From contig SUXD01000003.1 in the NCBI GenBank assembly GCA_015061145.1, positions 56,144-120,143 on the forward strand: a stretch of 64,000 bases of DNA. Direction: 5' to 3'. Origin of the DNA: Bacteroidales bacterium (GTDB lineage: Bacteria; Bacteroidota; Bacteroidia; Bacteroidales; Paludibacteraceae). A program made the position numbers and the translations under genes. Positions within the stretch are counted from its first letter, which is position 1. Every line of letters begins with the position of its first letter. Shown here in pieces: positions 26,211 through 35,069 of the stretch. The notes under the pieces were generated by a model. The model made no database searches. It saw nothing but the letters and a program-made list of their open reading frames with translations, and was not told the origin of the DNA.

Positions 26211-26882
26211 ATGGCACATGTATTGGATACCCAAGGTATTGTTACGGAATTGGAGAAGATAATAAATGAAGCGGAAAAGTATATCGTTTTAATTTCTCCT
26301 TTTTTGCGTATTTCTGAAAGTAATTATAATAGATTAAAAAGAGCAACAGAACATGGCGTTAGTGTTGTGTTAATATATGGGAAAAAGGAAACATCTGAAG
26401 CAGAAAAATTTAAAACATTTCAGAATTGTAAAATACTGTTTTGTGAAAACTTGCATGCTAAATGTTATTGTAATGAAAACGATATGATAATATCTTCGTT
26501 GAATTTACACGAGTGCTCAGAGCATAATTTTGAGTTAGGTGTTGGTTTTTCGAATGATATGAAAGATGGAGCTATGTATGAGGAAACATCTAGAAAAATA
26601 AATCAAATTTACCAGAACTCTGAAATTATATGGGGTGAAAGTAGAGTTAATTTTTATGCAACTAATATAAATACAGGTTTTTGTTTGAATTGTGGTCAAG
26701 GAATAGGGTTTAATCCAACACGACCTTTCTGTTATAATTGTTATACGCAGATTCGAAAAGAAAATAATGATATAAAGAATTTGAGATTTCAGTATTGCCA
26801 TATGTGTAGAAAGAGGACAAATTACTATACATCAGAGGATAAGCCGTTATGTAGAGAGTGTTGGAATAATTGGAATAGTTAG
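26211..26882 (+). CDS. Phospholipase D-like protein with C-terminal zinc ribbons
   Basis: A 223-residue protein. Residues about 10-150 fit a single phospholipase D-type domain: LISPFLRIS, VVLIYGKKE, then LHAKCYCNENDMIISSLNL, a variant HxK motif with Glu where Asp is usual and SSxN for GSxN, followed by HNFELGV. Such one-motif PLD proteins usually dimerise and act on nucleic acids or lipids. The C-terminal 70 residues have four CxxC pairs (CLNC, CYNC, CHMC, CREC), i.e. two zinc ribbons, suggesting nucleic acid or protein binding. It is visibly more A/T-rich than its neighbours (many TTA, ATA, AAT codons), a sign of recent acquisition. It may be cotranscribed with pldA 23 bases downstream. Its role is unknown. 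Confidence 0.7.
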   Translation: MAHVLDTQGIVTELEKIINEAEKYIVLISPFLRISESNYNRLKRATEHGVSVVLIYGKKETSEAEKFKTFQNCKILFCENLHAKCYCNENDMIISSLNLHECSEHNFELGVGFSNDMKDGAMYEETSRKINQIYQNSEIIWGESRVNFYATNINTGFCLNCGQGIGFNPTRPFCYNCYTQIRKENNDIKNLRFQYCHMCRKRTNYYTSEDKPLCRECWNNWNS

Positions 26883-26905
26883 AATAAAAATAAATTGTAG
26901 TTATT

Positions 26906-27790
26906 TTGCAAAAGCGACTATCTCTTATATTGCTATTGACCTTCTCTATTTTTCGGATGGCTGCCAGCACACCCTACGAGGCATATATCGACAGTGTGGT
27001 GCAGGTGTCGATGTCGAGCCCGATAGTGAAGCGTGCGCCGATAAATGTGGATAAGCAGACCTTGCTGCGGACGGTGAACGAAAGTTCGTGGTTCACGGTG
27101 GGGAATGACAATTATTTTTGTACAGGCATTCCGTTCGACAGGCAAATAAACAAGAATACGGCAGATGCTAAATATCAGGTAAGCGCACAGGTTCGCATCA
27201 CCAAATGCGTTCTTCCGCTGAACAGTTATCTTGCGCTCAGATATACGCAACGGTCGTTCTGGGATATATATAAATTTTCTTCGCCTTTCCGTGATAATAA
27301 TTACAACCCGGCAGTAGGGGTGGTGACGCCGGTTTTTAAGAATAATGCTTTGCTTGGCGTTTTCAATCTTTTTCTGGAACACGATTCAAACGGTAGAGAT
27401 TCTGTTTTCTCGCGCAGTCAGAATCTGATTTCAGCGTCGTTCCGCTATTATCTGAATCCCAAAGTGAGTGTGCAATTCAAGGCATGGGGAGCTGTGCTCG
27501 CCGTAGAGAATGATGATTTGTACGATTATCGCGGATTTTGTTCGCTGGCATTGAATTTGCGAAATAAAACGGGGCGTGTGATGGCTACCTTCAATGCTAA
27601 TCCGAATCTTAATTTCAGACGATGGAACATCACGGCTGATTTGAATTTCCAAGTTTCAAAAAAGTTGGAGCAGTATGTGTTTGTCCAGATTTTTGAAGGT
27701 TATGCCGAAAGTTTCCTGAATTATAACAAATATACAGCAATGATTAGGGCCGGTTTTTGTTTTAAACCGCATTTTATTTCTATTCAGTAA
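26906..27790 (+). CDS. pldA: Outer-membrane phospholipase A1
   Basis: A 294-residue outer-membrane lipase (OMPLA). The decisive motif EHDSNGRDS carries catalytic His159 and Ser161; YTQRSFWDIY and FRDNNYNPAV upstream are also diagnostic. The remainder alternates as twelve barrel strands. OMPLA hydrolyses phospholipids that reach the outer leaflet, keeping lipid asymmetry. The start is a TTG, the only codon that leaves a good signal peptide (QKRLSLILLLTFSIF); the next ATG is beyond it. That TTG sits in TTATTTTG, one base off a -7 box, so the start is the least certain part. The stop overlaps the convergent YdeI-like gene by seven bases. Confidence 0.88.
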   Translation: MQKRLSLILLLTFSIFRMAASTPYEAYIDSVVQVSMSSPIVKRAPINVDKQTLLRTVNESSWFTVGNDNYFCTGIPFDRQINKNTADAKYQVSAQVRITKCVLPLNSYLALRYTQRSFWDIYKFSSPFRDNNYNPAVGVVTPVFKNNALLGVFNLFLEHDSNGRDSVFSRSQNLISASFRYYLNPKVSVQFKAWGAVLAVENDDLYDYRGFCSLALNLRNKTGRVMATFNANPNLNFRRWNITADLNFQVSKKLEQYVFVQIFEGYAESFLNYNKYTAMIRAGFCFKPHFISIQ

Positions 27791-28365
27791 TTGAGCAATC
27801 TTCCGCCGTCGTTCCATGCTCCGTACATTTTGCCGGTTCTGGTAGCGTTTATGAATGTTTCCAAGTACTTCATCGCTTTTTCGTGCGATAGGTTTTTCTC
27901 GTACCATTGTATGTTGTATAAACGAATTCTGACATACAATTCAGGAAAAGATTTCATATTTTTCCATACGATTCTGTCTGATTTGAGGATGTCGGACAGC
28001 CATTTCTCCATTTTAAAACTGTTTTTTGCGAGCGATGGCAGCGCTTTTTTCCCTTCGGGTGTCATCAGTCCGAGTTTAATGAGTCTGCGGCATCGTTCCT
28101 TGTTCAGTTCACTCCAGTTAGAGTTCTTTTTTCGGGGCGAAATTCTTTGGAACAGACAGCCGTCGTCCATTCGTTTGCAAGTGGAGTCAATCCATCCGAA
28201 ACAAAGCGCTTCTTCCACAATGTCGAGATAGTACAGTCCGTTGTCGTCGTTTGCCGAGCGCGTGGATTTTATCCACAGCTCTTTTTGCGTGTTGGCGTTT
28301 TTTCCGAGCCAATGGCGAAGGTCGCTTCGGTGACAGAAATAGACTATGTTAGCATTGCTTGTCAT
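27784..28365 (-). CDS. YdeI/OmpD-associated family protein
   Basis: A 193-residue cytoplasmic protein of the YdeI family. Typical features are the N-terminal WLGKNANTQKELWI segment, YYLDIVEEALCFGWID and the basic ISPRKKNSNWSELNKERC, with LMTPEGKKALP following. Members have been linked to bacteriocin or cationic-peptide protection and to OmpD, but no biochemical activity is firmly known. It overlaps the upstream MATE exporter gene by 17 bases on the same strand, so the two are probably one operon. That link to an exporter mildly suggests a stress or antimicrobial tolerance role, as inference. Confidence 0.8.
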   Translation of the reverse strand: MTSNANIVYFCHRSDLRHWLGKNANTQKELWIKSTRSANDDNGLYYLDIVEEALCFGWIDSTCKRMDDGCLFQRISPRKKNSNWSELNKERCRRLIKLGLMTPEGKKALPSLAKNSFKMEKWLSDILKSDRIVWKNMKSFPELYVRIRLYNIQWYEKNLSHEKAMKYLETFINATRTGKMYGAWNDGGRLLNY

Positions 28366-29728
28366 CCTTGCCCGATTTGTTTAGTTCTTTTAGTACGCCC
28401 CATACCAAAGGTGCCGTAATGGCAAAGGTGAAAAGGTCGGAAATGGCTTGACACGATTCTACGCCTGCCAGACCGAAGAAGCGCGGCAGCAGAATGATGC
28501 CCGGGATAAAAAACAATCCTTGTCTTGCGGCGGCCAATATGGTGGCGCGAACCGATTTGCGCAAAGTCTGCAACATCATGTTGCTCATAGTGGCGAAGGC
28601 GAGCAATGGTAGCGTGAGCAGCTGCCATCGCAAAGCGGCAGTTCCTATTTCAGACACTGCGCTGTCGCTGCTCTGAAATACACTGATGATGTCGGTGGCA
28701 AACACAAAGCCCACGGTCGATACAATCAGCAGAAAGATGGTGCCTGTTTTTACGCAAAACCAATAGCCGTCGGTCACTCGATGATATAATCGGGCGCCAT
28801 AGTTATATCCGCATACAGGCTGATAGCCTTGTCCGAAACCAATGACAATGGCGAAAATCATATTGCAGATGCGGTTCACGATAGACATGGCGGCAATGGC
28901 TTCGTCGCCGTAGCGTCCGGCGGCTACATTCAGCATGATGATGGCAATGGCAGCCAGTCCCTGCCTGCTGAGCGACGGGATGCCTCCGTGCAATATTTCG
29001 TAGAATTGCGCTTTTGTAGGCTTGAAGTTTTTGAGGCTAAGTGAGGCGATGCAGCGTTTCTGGCAGAAATAAATGAGCAGAAAAAAGCTGATGGTTTGTC
29101 CTGTGACAGTGGCGATGGCTGCCCCCGCAATCCCCATGTCGAAAACGAAGGCAAGCAGCGGCACTAGCATCACATTGGCAATGGCCCCAATAATGATGCC
29201 GAGCATGGCATATTTTGCGTTCCCCTGAAACCGCATCTGTGTGTTGATGGTGAGCGCAACAGTCATGAAGGGCGCCCCGATGAAGATATAGGTCAAAAAA
29301 GTTTTCGTGTAATGCAAAATGGTAGGCGTGGCACCCAGCCATACAGAAATGGGATGTAAGAAAAGCAGTCCTGCTATGGCAATGATAACACCGCATACAA
29401 AAGCGTATATCACGCCCGAAATAGCCATTTTTCGTGCATTCTCGATATTTTTTGCGCCCAACTGCCGCGAGATGTAGTTGCCCGATCCGTGTCCGAAAAA
29501 GAAACCGAAGGCTTGAATGATAGCCATGATGGAGAATGCCACACCCACAGCGGCTGTGCATTCCACGCCAATATCAATGCCGTTTTCGTGAATCTTGCTT
29601 ACATAGAAAGTGTCAGCCATGTTGTAGAAAGCGGTTGTCAGCATGCTGATGATAGTCGGGATGGCCAACGCACAAATAAGCGGTCTGACAGGCCGCGTGG
29701 TCATTTCTATGTAATTGTCTTTGTTCAA
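28349..29728 (-). CDS. MATE family multidrug exporter
   Basis: A 459-residue inner-membrane antiporter with twelve predicted membrane segments in two repeats. The N-terminal MTTRPVRPLICALAIPTI and MADTFYVSKI match MATE proteins of the DinF/NorM-like group, and the second half repeats the pattern (IPSLSRQGLAAIA, GFGQGYQPVCGYNYGAR). Substrates are expelled in exchange for Na+ or H+ and cannot be named here. Start: TTG 29728 is used because related proteins have about eight residues before MTT; ATG 29704 is the alternative. The YdeI-like gene overlaps its end. Confidence 0.88.
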   Translation of the reverse strand: MNKDNYIEMTTRPVRPLICALAIPTIISMLTTAFYNMADTFYVSKIHENGIDIGVECTAAVGVAFSIMAIIQAFGFFFGHGSGNYISRQLGAKNIENARKMAISGVIYAFVCGVIIAIAGLLFLHPISVWLGATPTILHYTKTFLTYIFIGAPFMTVALTINTQMRFQGNAKYAMLGIIIGAIANVMLVPLLAFVFDMGIAGAAIATVTGQTISFFLLIYFCQKRCIASLSLKNFKPTKAQFYEILHGGIPSLSRQGLAAIAIIMLNVAAGRYGDEAIAAMSIVNRICNMIFAIVIGFGQGYQPVCGYNYGARLYHRVTDGYWFCVKTGTIFLLIVSTVGFVFATDIISVFQSSDSAVSEIGTAALRWQLLTLPLLAFATMSNMMLQTLRKSVRATILAAARQGLFFIPGIILLPRFFGLAGVESCQAISDLFTFAITAPLVWGVLKELNKSGKDDKQC

Positions 29729-29796
29729 AATGTATAGTTGCGTGCTTCTGTAAGAAATTAACTTGTAAAGTTACGACAAATTGAATCAAAATCTAT

Positions 29797-29804
29797 TATC
29801 TTTG
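29797..29804 (+). promoter_or_regulatory. -7 box of proS
   Basis: TATCTTTG, perfect consensus, 20 bases before the ATG at 29825. It also contains the first base of an in-frame GTG at 29804, which is therefore not the start. Confidence 0.6.
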
Positions 29805-29824
29805 TGGAAAAATTACAGAATAAA

Positions 29825-31297
29825 ATGGCAAAAGAACTGACTTCAAGAAGCGAAAACTATTCGCAGTGGTATATTGATTTGGTGAATAAGGCCGATTTGG
29901 CCGAAACTTCAGCAGTGCGCGGATGTATGGTGATAAAACCTTACGGATACGCCATTTGGGAAAAGATGCAGCATGAGTTGGACCGCATGTTCAAAGAGAC
30001 AGGGCATCAGAACGCTTATTTCCCGCTTTTCATACCTAAATCCTTTTTGAGCAAAGAGGCGTCGCATGTTGAAGGATTCGCCAAAGAATGCGCCGTGGTG
30101 ACGCATTATCGCTTGAAAACTGATGCTACTGGCAAAGGTGTGATTGTCGATCCCGAAGCGAAATTGGAAGAGGAACTGATTGTGCGTCCTACTTCAGAAA
30201 CCATCATTTGGAACACTTATAAAAATTGGATACACTCATACCGCGACCTTCCGATTCTCTGCAACCAGTGGGCGAATGTGGTGCGCTGGGAGATGCGTAC
30301 GCGTTTGTTCTTGCGTACGGCGGAGTTCTTGTGGCAGGAAGGTCACACTGCGCATGCCACCAAAGAAGAGGCGCTGGAAGAAGCCATGAAAATGCTGAAT
30401 GTGTATGCCGATTTTGCCGAGAATTTCATGGCAATACCTGTGGTGAAAGGCGTGAAATCGGCTAATGAACGATTTGCCGGTGCCGTTGAAACTTTCTGCA
30501 TCGAAGCGCTGATGCAGGACGGAAAAGCGTTGCAGGCCGGTACCTCACACTTCCTCGGACAGAATTTCGCCAAAGCGTTTGATGTGAAATTTATCAACAA
30601 AGAAAATAAGGAAGAACTTGTGTGGGCTACTTCATGGGGCGTTTCTACCCGTCTGATGGGTGCGCTGATAATGACACACTCCGACGATAACGGATTGGTG
30701 CTGCCGCCTAATTTGGCTCCGTATCAGGTGGTTATCGTACCTATCTATAAAGACATGACGCAGCTTGCCGCAATCAACGAGAAGGCCGACAATATCATTG
30801 CTGCCTTGCGCAAGCGCGGCATCAGCGTGAAGTACGACAATGCCGACAATAAGAAGCCGGGCTGGAAATTCGCAGAATACGAGTTGAAGGGCGTGCCTGT
30901 GCGTCTGGCTATGGGTGCCCGCGATTTGGAGAACGGAACAGTTGAGGTGGCTCGCCGAGATACGCTTACCAAAGAAACCGTTTCGGTAGAAAATATTGAC
31001 GCTTATGTGGAGGAGTTGCTTAAGGAGATTCAGAAGAATATCTTCCAAAAGGCGTTGGATTATCGTGCATCGGTCACTCGCGAGGTTAATTCTTACGAAG
31101 AATTCAAGGTAGAAATCGAAAAAGGCGGTTTCTTGCTTTGTCATTGGGACGGAACGCCCGAAACCGAAGAGAAAATCAAAAACGAAACAAAAGCCACTAT
31201 CCGCTGCATTCCGCTCGAAGGCGACAAAACACCTGGCAAATGTATGGTGACAGGCAAACCTTCGGCACAGCGTGTAGTGTTTGCAAGAGCATACTGA
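29825..31297 (+). CDS. proS: Proline-tRNA ligase, short (eukaryote/archaeal) type
   Basis: A 490-residue class II synthetase that charges tRNA-Pro. It is the short ProRS type without the bacterial editing insertion: [16 protein letters not shown] at the N-terminus, motif 1 region [25 protein letters not shown], motif 2 [34 protein letters not shown], motif 3 [13 protein letters not shown] typical anticodon domain and a C-terminal zinc-binding-like region ([17 protein letters not shown]) end the protein. The ATG at 29825 is supported by the promoter just upstream and by the conserved start. Downstream is a repeat patch. Confidence 0.96.
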   Translation: MAKELTSRSENYSQWYIDLVNKADLAETSAVRGCMVIKPYGYAIWEKMQHELDRMFKETGHQNAYFPLFIPKSFLSKEASHVEGFAKECAVVTHYRLKTDATGKGVIVDPEAKLEEELIVRPTSETIIWNTYKNWIHSYRDLPILCNQWANVVRWEMRTRLFLRTAEFLWQEGHTAHATKEEALEEAMKMLNVYADFAENFMAIPVVKGVKSANERFAGAVETFCIEALMQDGKALQAGTSHFLGQNFAKAFDVKFINKENKEELVWATSWGVSTRLMGALIMTHSDDNGLVLPPNLAPYQVVIVPIYKDMTQLAAINEKADNIIAALRKRGISVKYDNADNKKPGWKFAEYELKGVPVRLAMGARDLENGTVEVARRDTLTKETVSVENIDAYVEELLKEIQKNIFQKALDYRASVTREVNSYEEFKVEIEKGGFLLCHWDGTPETEEKIKNETKATIRCIPLEGDKTPGKCMVTGKPSAQRVVFARAY

Positions 31298-31612
31298 TTC
31301 AATGGATAATGGAATTGACTTTGACGCAGACGGGAGATAATTATGAATTATGAATTATGAATTGAAAATCATTGACCAACGGGAGATAATTATGAATTGA
31401 AGGCATCGATAGAAGGAAAGTTAATTTTCAAATTCTCAATTAACAATCATTGACCGAAGGGAAATAAATATTCAAATCTTCAAATCAGAAGCAACGTTCA
31501 TTGAGCGAAGGGAAATAAATTAGAAACTCAGAAATCAGAAATTAGAAATAATTAGAAATTTTAGGAGTCGAGAAGCGTGTTGAGTCACTCCTTACTCCTA
31601 ATTCTTAATTGA
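31298..31612 (+). repeat. Intergenic patch of short repeats between proS and rnpB
   Basis: This 315-base non-coding stretch is built of short imperfect units. A TCATTGASCGAAGGGAAAT core occurs at 31369 (variant with ACGGGAGATAAT), 31447 and 31498. The 20-base ACGGGAGATAATTATGAATT occurs twice (31330 and 31379). Between them are AATTATG heptamers, TTGACGCAGAC and AAATCAGAA/AATTAGAAA runs. The same words recur at 54.9-55.2 kb. I see no gene, no tRNA and no convincing promoter here. Confidence 0.75.
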
Positions 31613-31970
31613 AAAACAGCAGGCTGGTCTGTCGCTGTCCCGAATGTTCGGGAAAGAGGAAAGTCCGGGCAACATAGAGCGCCACACTTCTTAACGGGAA
31701 GCGTCCGCGAGGATAGAGTAGTGTGACAGAAAATAACCGCTCCTTTGGAGTAAGGGTGAAAATGTGCGGTAAGAGCGCACGCGGCTGGGTGGCGACATTC
31801 AGTCGGCACACCTTGTGGGTTGCAAGGCCAAGTATACCGGCATGGGGTTGCTCGCTCCGTTATGCCGGGGGGTAGGCTGCTCGAGGCTGCCGGTGACGGC
31901 AGTCCTAGATAAATGACAGGCACTTTCGGTTGAAAGTACAGAACTCGGCTTATAGGCTTGCTGTTTTTTT
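31613..31970 (+). ncRNA. rnpB: RNase P RNA (bacterial type A)
   Basis: The catalytic RNA of RNase P, which trims 5' leaders from tRNA precursors. The universal element GAGGAAAGTCCGGGC lies near 31656-31670, and the conserved 3' partner ACAGAACTCGGCTTATAGG is at 31938-31956. The ends AAAACAGCAGGC and GCTTGCTGTTTT pair as helix P1, giving boundaries of about 31613 and 31970, and the P1 3' strand runs into a T tract that acts as terminator. About 358 bases is normal for the type. Any open frames crossing it are coincidental. Confidence 0.95.
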
Positions 31971-31999
31971 TATGAAATCAATCATTTGCGTGCAAATAT

Positions 32000-33334
32000 A
32001 TGAATAAACAGAAGGAATCTTTTTATGAAAAGGTGCGCTCCTCGATTCTGCGCCTTGTCCAGTTTGTGACAGTGGATGTGTGGAAACGCAAATCGTTCAT
32101 CGGCGGTGTGATAATCGCCATTTGGGTTTCTATACAGAATTTCAACGACAAAGATTTGCGCAAGAAAGCGACGGCATTGTCTTTCAATACCTTGTTGGCG
32201 CTGGTGCCTATGCTGGCGGTTGTGCTGGCTATTGCCCGCGGATTCGGTTTTCAGAGCACGGTGGAAAACCTTTTGGTGGAAACTGCCAGCAATAACAATA
32301 TGGAGGTGATGGATGCTGTCTTTGGCTATGTGAACTCCTATATGGAGAAGGCTCGTGGCGGCGTTTTTATGGGTGTCGGCATCGTCATCCTGTTTGTGTC
32401 GGTAGTGAATGTGCTGCGCAGTCTGGAGGAAGTGTTCAACAAAGATATATGGTATGTAGGAAAATCGCGTAACATTGTGCGGCAGTTTGTCGATTACATT
32501 TCGGTGATTGTCATTGTACCGGTATTGATGGTGGTGATGAGCGGTTTCTCAGTTTATGTCAGTTCTGCGTTCTCTGCCACAGAATTGGGCGGGTATTTCT
32601 CTCCTGTCATTTCCGTGTGGATGAAAGTGTTGCCGTTTGTTGTCGTTTGTGCGCTTTTCACGATAATTTACATCACAGTGCCCAATACCAAGGTGAAATT
32701 TGTGCCGGCATTGATAGCCGGAGTAGTGGCAGGTTCGGCATTTCAGTTCTTCCAGCTGCTGTATATCAACGGACAGATATGGGTGTCGTCGTACAATGCC
32801 ATATATGGTAGCTTTGCTGCGCTGCCGTTGCTCATGCTGTGGCTGCAGTTGTCGTTCTCCATACTGCTATATGGCGCCACACTGTCGTTTTCGTGCCAGA
32901 ATATAAAGAATTACATTCTGAAGAAAGAATTGGAGCATATATCGCCATATTTCAAGAATTTCATGTGTCTGGTGATACTGAATGTCATTGCCAAACGTTT
33001 CGAGAAAATGGAAACGCCGGTATCGCTCACGGAGATTGCCTCCGAGAATCAGATACCATATCAACTTGTGGCTCGCTTGACGGCCGAACTGGAGCATAAT
33101 GGCATTCTAGCCAAAAAAGAGACCGACGACGAGGAAGTGGTTTACATCCCTGCTTTCGACATCGACAAACTTACGGTGGCCGAAGTGTACGAGCGTATGC
33201 AGAAAGACGGTGCCGGGTTCGACGATTTCCAATTCGACGGCGATGCCCATTTTGAGAACATAAAGAAGAAAAACGAAGAACTCTACGATAAATATATCCA
33301 CCTCACTGCCGACATTCTGGTTAAGGACTTGTAA
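32000..33334 (+). CDS. YihY/BrkB family inner-membrane protein
   Basis: A 444-residue protein. Residues about 35-300 contain six membrane helices with the family motif LRKKATALSFNTLLALVPM, TVPNTKVKFVPALIAG, and ASYNAIYGSFAALPLLMLWL (here SSYNAIYGSFAALPL). The C-terminal third is soluble and resembles a winged helix (VSLTEIASENQIPYQLVARLTAEL), perhaps for regulation. The family was once misnamed ribonuclease BN; a transport or envelope role is suspected but unproven. It begins 29 bases behind rnpB, possibly reached by readthrough. Confidence 0.88.
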   Translation: MNKQKESFYEKVRSSILRLVQFVTVDVWKRKSFIGGVIIAIWVSIQNFNDKDLRKKATALSFNTLLALVPMLAVVLAIARGFGFQSTVENLLVETASNNNMEVMDAVFGYVNSYMEKARGGVFMGVGIVILFVSVVNVLRSLEEVFNKDIWYVGKSRNIVRQFVDYISVIVIVPVLMVVMSGFSVYVSSAFSATELGGYFSPVISVWMKVLPFVVVCALFTIIYITVPNTKVKFVPALIAGVVAGSAFQFFQLLYINGQIWVSSYNAIYGSFAALPLLMLWLQLSFSILLYGATLSFSCQNIKNYILKKELEHISPYFKNFMCLVILNVIAKRFEKMETPVSLTEIASENQIPYQLVARLTAELEHNGILAKKETDDEEVVYIPAFDIDKLTVAEVYERMQKDGAGFDDFQFDGDAHFENIKKKNEELYDKYIHLTADILVKDL

Positions 33335-33564
33335 GTTTTTTAGTATTTACTAATATTGATAAAGCTAAGGCGAATTGAAGAAATGAAAGTAGGCGAGTTT
33401 TTTTGTAAAAATAAGTCGAAATAGTTTCTGATATTTCGCATATTGTATCAATCTTTTGAGAATCAATATGTTAATTATTGATTTTGGTTGACTGGTTCAA
33501 TGTGTTTGTTCGTTGCAGATGCAATAATTATGGCGATAATAGTATTCTAACCAAAAATTATCCG

Positions 33565-33572
33565 TAAGTTTG
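33565..33572 (+). promoter_or_regulatory. -7 box of rlmB
   Basis: TAAGTTTG, perfect TAnnTTTG, 13 bases before the ATG at 33586. The 230 bases before it (33335-33564) are A/T-rich and show no gene. Confidence 0.5.
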
Positions 33573-33585
33573 TAAAAAAAACAGG

Positions 33586-34332
33586 ATGCAGAAAGAGAAA
33601 GACATGATATTCGGTTTGCGCCCCATTATTGAGGCTGTCGAATCGGGCAAAGAAATAGAAAAAATATTTATCAAACGCGAATTGGGAGGTGAGTTGGCGC
33701 AACAACTCTGGAACTTGGTGCACGAAAGGCAAATTCCAGTGGTGAAGGTGCCGGTGGAAAAACTCAATCGCTTGACCCGCAAAAATCATCAGGGTGCTAT
33801 TGCCTACCTTTCTCCGGTTGTATATCAGCATATCGAGGATATTATCCCCATGTTGTACGAAGAAGGTAAAACGCCTTTTGTGGTGGTGCTCGATGGTGTA
33901 ACCGATGTGCGCAATTTTGGCGCCATAGCCCGTACATGCGAGTGTGCTGGTGTAGATGCCATTGTGGTGCCGATGAAAGGTGGTGCTGCCGCCAATGCCG
34001 ATGCCGTGAAGACTTCGGCAGGCGCTTTGCATATCATACCTGTTTGTCGCGAAATAAGTGTACAGAAAGCGGTTCAGTTTCTCAAAGATTCAGGATTGAC
34101 CATTGTTGCAGCTTCGGAGAAGGCCGTGCAGGACTATTCGCAAGCCGATTACAAGAATCCGCTGGCTATAGTGATGGGCTCTGAGGATGTGGGCATCTCG
34201 CCAGAAGTGCTTCGCTTGTGCGACCAGATGGTGTCTATTCCTGTTTTGGGTAAAATTCAGTCGCTCAATGTGTCGGTTGCAGCAGGTGTGCTTATTTACG
34301 AGGCTGTGAAGCAAAGGGGAGTTCGGTGTTAA
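33586..34332 (+). CDS. rlmB: 23S rRNA 2'-O-ribose methyltransferase, RlmB/TrmH family
   Basis: A 248-residue SPOUT methyltransferase, probably the one acting on G2251 of 23S rRNA in the peptidyl-transferase centre. An N-terminal L30e-like substrate domain (IFGLRPIIEAVESGKEIEKIFI) leads to the knotted SAM domain with all three motifs: DVRNFGAIARTCE (motif 1), LAIVMGSEDVGIS (motif 2) and IPVLGKIQSLNVSVAAGV (motif 3). RlmB and other TrmH members are close; the N-terminal domain and length favour RlmB. ATG 33604 is an alternative start that leaves the conserved MIFGLR beginning. Confidence 0.88.
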   Translation: MQKEKDMIFGLRPIIEAVESGKEIEKIFIKRELGGELAQQLWNLVHERQIPVVKVPVEKLNRLTRKNHQGAIAYLSPVVYQHIEDIIPMLYEEGKTPFVVVLDGVTDVRNFGAIARTCECAGVDAIVVPMKGGAAANADAVKTSAGALHIIPVCREISVQKAVQFLKDSGLTIVAASEKAVQDYSQADYKNPLAIVMGSEDVGISPEVLRLCDQMVSIPVLGKIQSLNVSVAAGVLIYEAVKQRGVRC

Positions 34333-34358
34333 AAGATTAAAGTTAAAAGATTAAAGTT
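34331..34358 (+). repeat. 14-base direct repeat, two tandem copies
   Basis: AAAAGATTAAAGTT occurs twice without a gap between rlmB and the RluA-type gene. Its reverse complement differs by one base from the 14-base unit repeated at 56327-56354, ahead of uvrD. Confidence 0.7.
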
Positions 34359-34368
34359 CATTGTATTC

Positions 34369-35061
34369 GTGGAAATACTTTTTGAGGATAATCATATCAT
34401 AGTGGTGAACAAAACCACTTCCGAAATTGTGCAAGGCGACAAGACGGGCGACAAACCGCTTGTGGAGATGCTGAAGGAGTATCTCAAAGAGAAGTACAAC
34501 AAGCCCGGCAATGTGTTTTGCGGCGTGGTGCATCGGTTGGATCGTCCGGTGAGCGGTGTGGTCATTTTTGCCAAGACGGGCAAGGCGCTTACGCGTCTGA
34601 ACGACATGGTGCGCAACCACGAGATGCAGAAGACCTATTGGGCAATTGTGAAAAATATGCCTCCACAACCTGAAATGACACTTAAGCATTATCTGGTGCG
34701 TAACGAAAAGCAGAACAAGTCGTTTGCCTACGACAAGGAGGTGAAAGACGGCAAATTCTCTGAACTCTCGTTCCGTATGCTGGCTTCTTCCGACACCTAT
34801 CATCTGCTCGAAGTGGACTTGAAAACTGGTCGTCATCATCAAATCCGTTGTCAGTTGGCAAAAATAGGCTGCCCCATCAAAGGTGACTTGAAATACGGTT
34901 TCCCGCGTTCAAATCCTGACGGTGGCATCAGTCTGCACGCACGCCAGATTTCTTTTGTGCATCCGGTATCGAAAGAGCGGATTACCATCTTGGCTCCGGC
35001 GCCGAATGACAAATTATGGAAATTCTTTGAGGAGAATGTGAGTGCTGTTAGGCAATCTTAA
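34369..35061 (+). CDS. RluA-family RNA pseudouridine synthase
   Basis: A 230-residue enzyme converting uridine to pseudouridine in RNA. The catalytic motif VVHRLDRPVSG holds the Asp nucleophile. Also seen are LFEDNHIIVVNK at the start, KTYWAIVKN, KTGRHHQIRCQLA and HARQISFVHPV, all family signatures. There is no S4 domain, so it resembles the short RluA/TruC-like group; which RNA position it modifies is not predictable. The start is GTG 34369, set by the conserved N-terminus. It is 36 bases behind rlmB, with a tandem repeat in between. Confidence 0.9.
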   Translation: MEILFEDNHIIVVNKTTSEIVQGDKTGDKPLVEMLKEYLKEKYNKPGNVFCGVVHRLDRPVSGVVIFAKTGKALTRLNDMVRNHEMQKTYWAIVKNMPPQPEMTLKHYLVRNEKQNKSFAYDKEVKDGKFSELSFRMLASSDTYHLLEVDLKTGRHHQIRCQLAKIGCPIKGDLKYGFPRSNPDGGISLHARQISFVHPVSKERITILAPAPNDKLWKFFEENVSAVRQS

Positions 35062-35069
35062 AAACTGTT

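Noticed and set aside
31298..31612. CRISPR array
   Set aside because: The repeats here are short, imperfect and of several kinds; there are no constant-length spacers and no cas gene in the window.
31585..31923. Minus-strand frames across rnpB
   Set aside because: They lie within the RNase P RNA, whose conserved elements and P1 pairing are clear; they are not genes.
33335..33564. Gene or RNA in the 230 bases before rlmB
   Set aside because: Only very short frames and A/T-rich sequence; no hairpin with T run and no known RNA motif recognised.
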